Source: an uncultured Selenomonadaceae bacterium (GTDB lineage: Bacteria > Bacillota > Negativicutes > Selenomonadales > Selenomonadaceae). Taken from it: a stretch of 8,320 nt of DNA. The stretch spans positions 1-8,320 of the forward strand of contig CALELM010000082.1 in NCBI GenBank assembly GCA_937902665.1, in the 5' to 3' direction. Of the stretch, positions 3,831 through 8,320 are shown in pieces (the first letter of the stretch is position 1; each line of letters starts with the position of its first letter). Position numbers and translations under genes: made by a program. Below the pieces are notes generated by a model that was not told where the DNA came from, did not search any database, and saw nothing but the letters and a program-made list of their open reading frames with translations.

Positions 3831-5621
3831 ATGAAACAGATTCCGTATTGCGTGAAGAGCATGAAGGAGCTGGAATTGGCATTGGCAGATTTTCGGAGCC
3901 AGTGCCCGCCTAAACATACATCGATTCTTGCTATGGTCTTTACATCAGATGACCGCATGGCGACTTTACAGAGCATAACAAAAAGGATACATGCTGCAGT
4001 GCCGGAGGCAGTTGTAGCTGGCTGTACATCTTCAGGAGAAATCTTTCGGGGAAATCTTCGATTGCAGACGATTATAGTTTCCTTTTTGATATTCACATCG
4101 TCAAAGGTGGAGACTTTGCTTTTTGATTGTAACAAGCTCAGTATGCAAAAGGTTGGGGAAGTGTTTTTGCAAAAGGTATTGCCAATGAAGGATCTGCGTG
4201 GTATCGGCTTTTTGCTGACAAGCAATACGCAGGGCAAGCTGAGGGATTTTTTGGATCAGTTGGCAGCGATTCCAAAGGATATTGTCATATTTGGCGGAGC
4301 GGCAGATACTTATGCAAATGAGGCATCATATGTAGATACGGAGCAGGCGCGTGTTTTTGATAGGAAAACTGCATCCGATAAGGGGATACTTGCTATTTTG
4401 TTCCGTGGGGAGGAATTGAATCTTTTTGTAAGCTCCCATCTTGGCTGGAAGGCGCTAAGCAGTGAGGCAGTGATTACTGAAATGAAAAGCCATACGGATA
4501 TTTGCACGTTGAATCAGGAGCCTACGGTGGAAACCTATAAGAAATATTTGGGGATATCCTCTGGGAAGGACTTTTTTTCTTATGCGATCCCGTTTTTGCT
4601 CATGCTCCATCGAGATGGCAGAGACATTGCACGGGTTCCGACTAGGTGCTTTCCGGATGGTTCCATGCGGTTTGGTGCGGATTTTGATGTGGGAGAAAAG
4701 GTGCGTTTAGGGTATGGCGATCCAAACGCAATGTTTCGGGCAGCGAAGAAGAGCCAAGGGGAAATGCGTGAATTTTCTCCAGAGGGGATCTTGCTCTTTT
4801 CCTGTATCGTGCGCCGCATGTATTTGCGCGATGATGTGAATCAGGAATTATCGCTTTGTGATGCACTTGCACCAACGGCAGGGTTCTATACCTATGGGGA
4901 GTTGGAGCGTTTTTCAGGCCATGAGCGAGTAAATTCCATGAACGGAGCTTCTGTAGCTATTGGCTTTAGGGAAGGCAAGTCTTATTTGAGATCGATTCCT
5001 TTGGAGGATTATGAAAAGGCACGGTTGGAGGAGCCTTTTGATGAACGCATCAGTATGGTCAAGGTGCTGGCAAACTTTATTTCTGTTATGGCAGAGGAAT
5101 TAGAGGATGCAAATCGAAAGCTTGCTTATTTGGCGGACATTGACCGCTTGACGGAGCTTTTAAACCGTGGTGCAGGAGAGCAGATATTGAAGCGGGAGCT
5201 GAAGTACCTTCAGGCAACCAATGGGAAATTTTCTGCCATTATGGGAGATATTGATTTTTTTAAGAAAATCAACGATACCTATGGGCATGAGAAGGGAGAT
5301 GATGTGCTTCGTCAAGTGGCGAAGCTCTTAAAGTCTCAAGTGAGGGTCAATGATTATGTATCTCGCTGGGGCGGAGAGGAATTCATTATTCTTCTGCCGA
5401 ATTGCCCAATCGAGAAGGCACTGGAGCTCGCTGAAAGGATTCGGGCAAAGATTGAAAGCACGATTGTCTTGCCGAATGGGCAGCATGTGACGATGAGTTT
5501 TGGCGTAGCGAACGCAAAGCAAGGGGACGATATGGATCGTTTTTATGAGAGTTTGGATCGGGTGCTTTACGAGTCTAAGGCGAATGGGAGAAATCGTGTT
5601 ACTGTAACAGAACATAGGTAG
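3831..5621 (+). CDS. FIST sensor domain – diguanylate cyclase (GGDEF) protein
   Basis: This 596-residue protein should synthesise cyclic-di-GMP from GTP in response to a signal sensed by its FIST domains. No signal peptide or membrane segment is evident, so it is probably cytoplasmic. The FIST N-part covers about residues 25-220, with AGCTSSGEI (63-71). The FIST C-part is about 230-400, with PFLLMLHRDGRDIARVP from residue 254 and VRLGYGD. A short helical linker leads to the GGDEF domain (about 431-590): metal-binding Asp473 in GDIDFFKKIND, the active motif GGEEF (514-518), and an intact product-inhibition I-site RVND (505-508), exactly five residues before the motif. It should therefore be an active, feedback-inhibited cyclase. 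FIST domains are thought to bind small ligands such as amino acids. The start is the ATG at 3831, with GGGGAGG 10 nt upstream; an in-frame TTG at 3780 lacks such a site. It stands alone between terminators. Confidence 0.94.
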   Translation: MKQIPYCVKSMKELELALADFRSQCPPKHTSILAMVFTSDDRMATLQSITKRIHAAVPEAVVAGCTSSGEIFRGNLRLQTIIVSFLIFTSSKVETLLFDCNKLSMQKVGEVFLQKVLPMKDLRGIGFLLTSNTQGKLRDFLDQLAAIPKDIVIFGGAADTYANEASYVDTEQARVFDRKTASDKGILAILFRGEELNLFVSSHLGWKALSSEAVITEMKSHTDICTLNQEPTVETYKKYLGISSGKDFFSYAIPFLLMLHRDGRDIARVPTRCFPDGSMRFGADFDVGEKVRLGYGDPNAMFRAAKKSQGEMREFSPEGILLFSCIVRRMYLRDDVNQELSLCDALAPTAGFYTYGELERFSGHERVNSMNGASVAIGFREGKSYLRSIPLEDYEKARLEEPFDERISMVKVLANFISVMAEELEDANRKLAYLADIDRLTELLNRGAGEQILKRELKYLQATNGKFSAIMGDIDFFKKINDTYGHEKGDDVLRQVAKLLKSQVRVNDYVSRWGGEEFIILLPNCPIEKALELAERIRAKIESTIVLPNGQHVTMSFGVANAKQGDDMDRFYESLDRVLYESKANGRNRVTVTEHR

Positions 5622-5636
5622 GAACAGCAGGAGCAG

Positions 5637-5684
5637 AGAAAAAGACGAGAATGCCGTAAGAGGCGTTCTCGTCTTTTTCTTTTG
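5637..5684. terminator. Bidirectional Rho-independent terminator between convergent genes
   Basis: An 18-bp stem (5638-5655 with 5662-5679, one G·U pair) closes the loop GTAAGA. The arms begin with GAAAAAGACG and end with CGTCTTTTTC, giving a T-run on either strand. It sits 16 nt after the FIST-GGDEF stop and 10 nt beyond the aminotransferase stop, so it serves both. Confidence 0.92.
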
Positions 5685-5693
5685 CATGGTTCG

Positions 5694-6878
5694 TTATTTT
5701 TTGTGATGGTGGAGGAAATTTTCGATGCGGGCAAGTGCTGCAGAAATTTTGTCGATTGCTGTTGCATAAGAGCAACGGACATGTCCTTCGCCGCATGCAC
5801 CGAACGCAGTTCCCGGAACGAGGGCGACGTGTTCCGCTTGCAGGAGAGCTTCTGCAAATTCATCCGAACTGTAGCCGGTAGAAGTAATATCGGGAAAGAT
5901 GTAGAAGGCACCTTTCGGTTCAAAACATTTCAGCCCCATCTTTGTAAAGCCGTCATAAATCAGGTGGCGGCGGCGGTCATATTCCGCAATCATTTTCTTT
6001 TTGTATTTTTCTCCATGGCGAAGTGCTTCGATTGCCGCAATTTGTGCAGTGATCGGAGCGCAGAGCATCGTGTATTGATGAATCTTTGTCATGGCGGCGA
6101 TGATGGTTGGGTTGGCAAGGGCATAGCCAATGCGCCAGCCGGTCATGGCATACGCCTTGGAAAAACCGTTCAGAAGAATGGTACGTTCCTGCATGTTTGG
6201 CAGGGAAGAAAAGCAGATGTGCTCTTCGCCGCCATAGGTGAGGTCGCCGTAGATTTCATCCGAGATGACAATGAGGTCATGCTTTTGGGCAAAATCTGCG
6301 ATGTCAAGCAAGTCCTTCCTCGTCATGATCGCACCTGTTGGGTTGTTTGGATAACCGATGAGGAGCGCACGAGTTTTATCCGTTACATATTCCTCAAGTT
6401 CCGCAGAGGAAATACGGAATTCGTTTTCCAGCTTTGCAGGGACCGTGACTGCCTTTCCTCCTGCAAGTGTCGTGCAGGACTGGTAGGAAACGTAGCATGG
6501 TGCAGGAATAAGAACCTCGTCCCCCGGAGAGAGAATCGCCCGAAGCGCAAGATCGAGCGCCTCGCTTACGCCGACTGTGACGAGAACCTCTGCGGCAGGC
6601 TCATAGCTTATGCTGTAATTCTTGTCGTAGTAGTCGCAAATTTCCTTGCAAAGCTCCGGCATGCCGCGGTTGGAGGTATAGGAGGTATAGCCTTGTTCCA
6701 GTCCATAGACGCAGCTTTCACGGATGGACCACGGCGTTACAAAATCAGGCTCGCCAACGCCAAGAGAAATGACATCCTCCATTTTTGCAGCAATATCAAA
6801 GAACTTGCGGATACCGGAGGGCTGTATGGCATTGACGCCGGGAGAGAGCCGTTCCTTCCAATTTTTTGTTTCTATCAT
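5694..6878 (-). CDS. alaT: PLP-dependent class I/II aminotransferase, probable alanine transaminase (AlaT-like)
   Basis: This 394-residue fold-type I aminotransferase is complete. PLP landmarks are in place: YPNNPTG (176-182, with the cofactor-contacting Asn179), SDEIYGDL (206-213, Asp207 and Tyr210), the Schiff-base Lys241 in NGFSKAYAMTGWRIGY, Arg249, and the substrate-carboxylate Arg368 in GHVRCSYA. Sequence alone leaves the substrate open among aspartate, alanine and aromatic amino acids. Three context points favour alanine: the adjacent upstream Lrp-type gene, as in the Bacillus subtilis alaR-alaT (yugG-yugH) pair; the T-box specifier GCU for alanine; and the T-box UGGU, suited to a discriminator-A tRNA. 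The ATG overlaps the regulator's TGA (ATGA), so translation is coupled. The expected reaction is pyruvate plus glutamate to alanine plus 2-oxoglutarate. Family call certain, specificity inferred. Confidence 0.93.
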   Translation of the reverse strand: MIETKNWKERLSPGVNAIQPSGIRKFFDIAAKMEDVISLGVGEPDFVTPWSIRESCVYGLEQGYTSYTSNRGMPELCKEICDYYDKNYSISYEPAAEVLVTVGVSEALDLALRAILSPGDEVLIPAPCYVSYQSCTTLAGGKAVTVPAKLENEFRISSAELEEYVTDKTRALLIGYPNNPTGAIMTRKDLLDIADFAQKHDLIVISDEIYGDLTYGGEEHICFSSLPNMQERTILLNGFSKAYAMTGWRIGYALANPTIIAAMTKIHQYTMLCAPITAQIAAIEALRHGEKYKKKMIAEYDRRRHLIYDGFTKMGLKCFEPKGAFYIFPDITSTGYSSDEFAEALLQAEHVALVPGTAFGACGEGHVRCSYATAIDKISAALARIENFLHHHKK

Positions 6879-7354
6879 GGGGACACCACCAGTCTATGGT
6901 CTTTTTCCTTGTTTTCGATAACAATGCCATCCTTTTTGTAGGGCTTGAGCATGAAGTGGCTGCGTGTTGCAGTGACTCCCTCGATGGTGGAAAGACGAGT
7001 TGCAACAAAGTTTGCAATATCCTTCATGGATTTTCCCTCAATAATGACAAGGAGATCAAAATTTCCGCTCATCAAGTAGACGGTGCGAACCTCGTCAAAG
7101 CGATAGATGCGTTCTGCAATGGCATCAAAGCCGACTTCCCGCTGGGGTGTCATGTTGATTTCGATAATGGCTGTTACCGTGTCGTCGCCAAATTTTTCCC
7201 AGTTGATTAAGGTATTGTAGGAAAGAATGATGTTGTTCTTTTGCAGCTCCTTGAGTTGCTGCTCTACCTCATATTCACTGCGATGCAGCATGGATGCCAG
7301 CTCGCTGACAGGACGGCGGGCATCGTGTTCCAGCAGTTCTAAAAGATCACGCAT
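6875..7354 (-). CDS. alaR: Lrp/AsnC family transcriptional regulator (AlaR-like)
   Basis: This 159-residue regulator has an N-terminal winged helix-turn-helix (about residues 1-55, with RRPVSELASMLHRSEYEVEQQLKELQ) and a C-terminal RAM ligand-binding domain (about 65-145). The RAM hallmark is GNFDLLVIIEGKSMKDIANFV, followed by IEGVTATRSHFMLKPYKKDG. Members form octamers or dimers that bind amino acids and control nearby metabolic genes. It starts at the ATG at 7354, with AGGAGG 8 nt upstream; longer in-frame readings run into the T-box terminator. It overlaps the aminotransferase by 4 nt. In Bacillus subtilis the homologous AlaR activates its own operon with AlaT. Here a T-box would add control by tRNA-Ala charging, giving two layers of alanine sensing. 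Family certain; AlaR identity inferred. Confidence 0.92.
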   Translation of the reverse strand: MRDLLELLEHDARRPVSELASMLHRSEYEVEQQLKELQKNNIILSYNTLINWEKFGDDTVTAIIEINMTPQREVGFDAIAERIYRFDEVRTVYLMSGNFDLLVIIEGKSMKDIANFVATRLSTIEGVTATRSHFMLKPYKKDGIVIENKEKDHRLVVSP

Positions 7355-7372
7355 AAATAGTTCCTCCTTTGC

Positions 7373-7405
7373 AAAAAAAAGCCTCATCCCTAAAGGACGA
7401 GGCTT
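7373..7405 (-). terminator. T-box-controlled intrinsic terminator
   Basis: AAGCCTCGTCC (7405-7395) pairs with GGATGAGGCTT (7389-7379) in an 11-bp stem with one G·U pair and a short loop, followed by eight T. It ends 18 nt before the alaR start codon and competes with the antiterminator containing the T-box sequence. Confidence 0.93.
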
Positions 7406-7596
7406 GTATTCCCGTGGTACCACCTTCATGAATTCAACGAAAAGAATTCTCTCAAAGCTTTAACGCAGCAGACGGCGAGGCTTTTTAGGCCTGCAGCTTG
7501 CAGATAGCTTTCCACTTTCTGCCTTGACGATTCACACCCAGCACCGTCTCTCTGAAAAAGGAAGGAAAGTGTACTCTTCTGCGCATTGCTATTCAC
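7373..7596 (-). promoter_or_regulatory. T-box riboswitch, specifier GCU (alanine)
   Basis: On the minus strand the leader has the T-box sequence AAGGTGGTACCACGGG (7426-7411), followed by a terminator. Stem I is clear. GCAGA (7582-7578) pairs with TCTGC below the specifier loop, and CACTTTC (7571-7565) pairs with GAAAGTG above it. The loop's 5' strand ends AGTA (7575-7572) and its 3' strand is GAAAGCTA. With the usual spacing (GAA, one base, codon, purine) the specifier is GCT at 7508-7506, an alanine codon. An AGAGAG bulge precedes a distal hairpin GACG/CGTC. The bulge UGGU would pair with a tRNA 3' end ACCA, consistent with tRNA-Ala. Uncharged tRNA should stabilise the antiterminator and turn on alaR-alaT. 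Confidence 0.92.
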
Positions 7597-7602
7597 TCTT
7601 TA

Positions 7603-7632
7603 ATCATAGCATAGGAAGGAAATGAATTGCAA
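7603..7632 (-). promoter_or_regulatory. Promoter of the T-box/alaR/alaT operon
   Basis: On the minus strand, -35 TTGCAA (7632-7627), an 18-nt spacer and -10 TATGAT (7608-7603) would start transcription near 7596, just upstream of T-box stem I. Confidence 0.72.
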
Positions 7633-7650
7633 GAAAAATGTTTTTCTCGG

Positions 7651-7679
7651 TTGCAAGTGCCTTGTCTTTTGTATAGAAT
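7651..7679 (+). promoter_or_regulatory. Promoter of the yhcH-like gene, divergent to the T-box operon
   Basis: The -35 box TTGCAA (7651-7656), a 17-nt spacer and -10 TAGAAT (7674-7679) give a start near 7686 and a leader of about 80 nt. The same palindromic TTGCAA hexamer is the -35 box of the opposite promoter, 24 bp to the left. Confidence 0.65.
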
Positions 7680-7705
7680 AAATACATAGAAGGGTTAACA
7701 GGGGG

Positions 7706-7763
7706 CTTATCATCCCAACGGACTTTTTGGGTGGTGCGCTCCTCTTGGCTACAAGGAGATAAG
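7706..7763 (+). promoter_or_regulatory. Foldable leader that could mask the yhcH-like ribosome site
   Basis: CTTATC (7706-7711) complements GATAAG (7758-7763). Within it, CCCAA (7714-7718) pairs with TTGGG (7727-7731), and CTTG (7744-7747) pairs with CAAG (7752-7755), extended by CTC/GAG. Together they make a three-way-junction-like fold. The ribosome site AAGGAG (7753-7758) lies inside the third helix. The helices are short, so function is unproven. Confidence 0.35.
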
Positions 7764-7766
7764 ACT

Positions 7767-8240
7767 ATGTTTATTGGCAATATGGACACATTGGGGCAAG
7801 AGAAGGAAACCTACCCGCAAGCAGTTCTGGATGCTTTGAACTATCTTCGTTCGACTGATTTCACGAAGATGGAGGATGGAAAGTATGTGCTGGATGGAGA
7901 ACGTGTTTACGCAACATTGCAGCGTTATGTTACGCGTATGGCAGGGGGCTGTCGGCCGGAAAGCCATCGAAGATATGTGGATATCCAGTATGTTGTGGAG
8001 GGAGAGGAATCCCTTGGGTGGTGCCCGCTTAGTCCGGACTTGAAGGAAGCTGTTCCCTATGATGAGGAAAATGATATCATGTTTTATGAGAAGCTGGTTC
8101 CTGAGAGTAGCTTGGTGCTGCTTCCCGGCAGCTTTGCCGTGATTTATCCGGAGGATGTCCATTGTCCCTGCTGTTCCATAAATGATGAACCGTCACAAGT
8201 AACTAAGGTGGTCGTGAAGATTGCCGTGGAGCTTTGCTGA
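7767..8240 (+). CDS. YhcH/YjgK/YiaL family cupin-like protein (NanQ-like)
   Basis: This 157-residue protein has the family's landmarks: ESHRRYVDIQYVVEGEE (65-81), with Glu65, His67 and Asp72 as likely metal ligands, and FAVIYPEDVHCPCC (123-136) with His132, then VTKVVVKI near the end. The fold is a beta-barrel related to cupins. The best-studied member, E. coli YhcH (NanQ), is reported as an N-acetylneuraminate anomerase, and other members sit in sugar operons. No sialic-acid or other sugar gene is visible here, so the substrate is unknown. The start is the ATG at 7767, with AAGGAG 8 nt upstream; an in-frame upstream TTG (7731) lacks a ribosome site. It has its own promoter, divergent from the alanine operon. 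A structured repeat begins 11 nt after its stop. Confidence 0.93.
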   Translation: MFIGNMDTLGQEKETYPQAVLDALNYLRSTDFTKMEDGKYVLDGERVYATLQRYVTRMAGGCRPESHRRYVDIQYVVEGEESLGWCPLSPDLKEAVPYDEENDIMFYEKLVPESSLVLLPGSFAVIYPEDVHCPCCSINDEPSQVTKVVVKIAVELC

Positions 8241-8251
8241 ACAACGGATAA

Positions 8252-8320
8252 ATAACGAAGCTAAAGATGTCCCCTTCTTCAACAGCTTGCTGTAAGTGGG
8301 GAAACCAAATTTTAACAAGC
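8252..8320 (+). repeat. Structured interspersed repeat, copy 2 (cut by window end)
   Basis: This matches 3555-3622 almost exactly, with one extra A near the left end and two substitutions near GGGGAAACC. The left arm AACGAAGC and the CCCC…ACAG-CTTG-CTGT…GGGG hairpin are kept. The right part that would carry GCTTCGTT lies beyond the window. Confidence 0.75.

Noticed and set aside
5682..6941. A long plus-strand open frame of about 419 codons.
   Set aside because: It lies opposite the aminotransferase, which has all PLP motifs; the plus-strand translation is Cys/Arg-rich and shows no domain.
7354..7429. A longer Lrp-type protein starting at 7429.
   Set aside because: The extra 25 codons translate the T-box and terminator; the ATG at 7354 has an ideal AGGAGG.
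7506..7515. Alternative T-box specifiers AGC (Ser), CTA (Leu) or ATC (Ile).
   Set aside because: The usual register relative to GAA and the following purine gives GCT; serine also conflicts with the UGGU bulge. Leucine or isoleucine cannot be excluded by the bulge alone.

Overview
The window looks like a chromosomal segment of a low-to-mid G+C anaerobic Firmicute. The Negativicutes (Selenomonadaceae-like) are my best guess, from the overall gene set and the IreB–RuvX–DUF1292 order. No marker gene fixes the taxonomy, so this is inference. Almost every gene has a strong AGGAGG-type ribosome site about 8 nt before an ATG. The tRNA genes encode their own CCA ends, and Rho-independent terminators are frequent.

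Layout, left to right. (1) Bases 2-748: the 3' end of a Cu(I)-exporting P-type ATPase with an unusual C-terminal copper-chaperone (HMA) domain, then a terminator. (2) Bases 846-1121: a two-tRNA operon (Gly-GCC, Cys-GCA) with a consensus promoter and its own terminator. (3) Bases 1167-1547: a small NifX/NifB-type cluster-binding protein with a His/Cys-rich tail. (4) Bases 1687-2729: the conserved Firmicute operon ireB–ruvX–DUF1292. (5) Bases 2809-3382: a DUF4160/DUF2442 gene pair closed by a strong terminator. (6) Bases 3434-3830: a non-coding stretch with a structured interspersed repeat, a second copy of which lies at the right end of the window, plus a hairpin and a tandem repeat. (7) Bases 3831-5621: a FIST-sensor diguanylate cyclase, ended by an 18-bp bidirectional terminator. 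(8) Bases 5694-7632, minus strand: a T-box riboswitch controlling an Lrp/AsnC regulator and an aminotransferase. (9) Bases 7651-8240: a divergently transcribed YhcH/YjgK/YiaL (NanQ-like) protein, followed by the second repeat copy.

How the parts fit. The minus-strand operon is the most informative. The T-box specifier loop reads GCU (Ala) and its UGGU bulge suits a tRNA with discriminator A. The two genes match the AlaR–AlaT arrangement known from Bacillus subtilis. Uncharged tRNA-Ala would therefore switch on an alanine-forming transaminase and its regulator. The ATPase and its HMA domain form a copper-efflux unit, with a possible internal start that could release a free chaperone. The FIST–GGDEF protein would link a small-molecule signal to cyclic-di-GMP.

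The observations most worth following up are the alanine T-box, the approximately 90-bp structured repeat, the internal start in the copper ATPase gene and the foldable leader of the yhcH-like gene. I see no CRISPR array, intact transposase, phage gene or rRNA.
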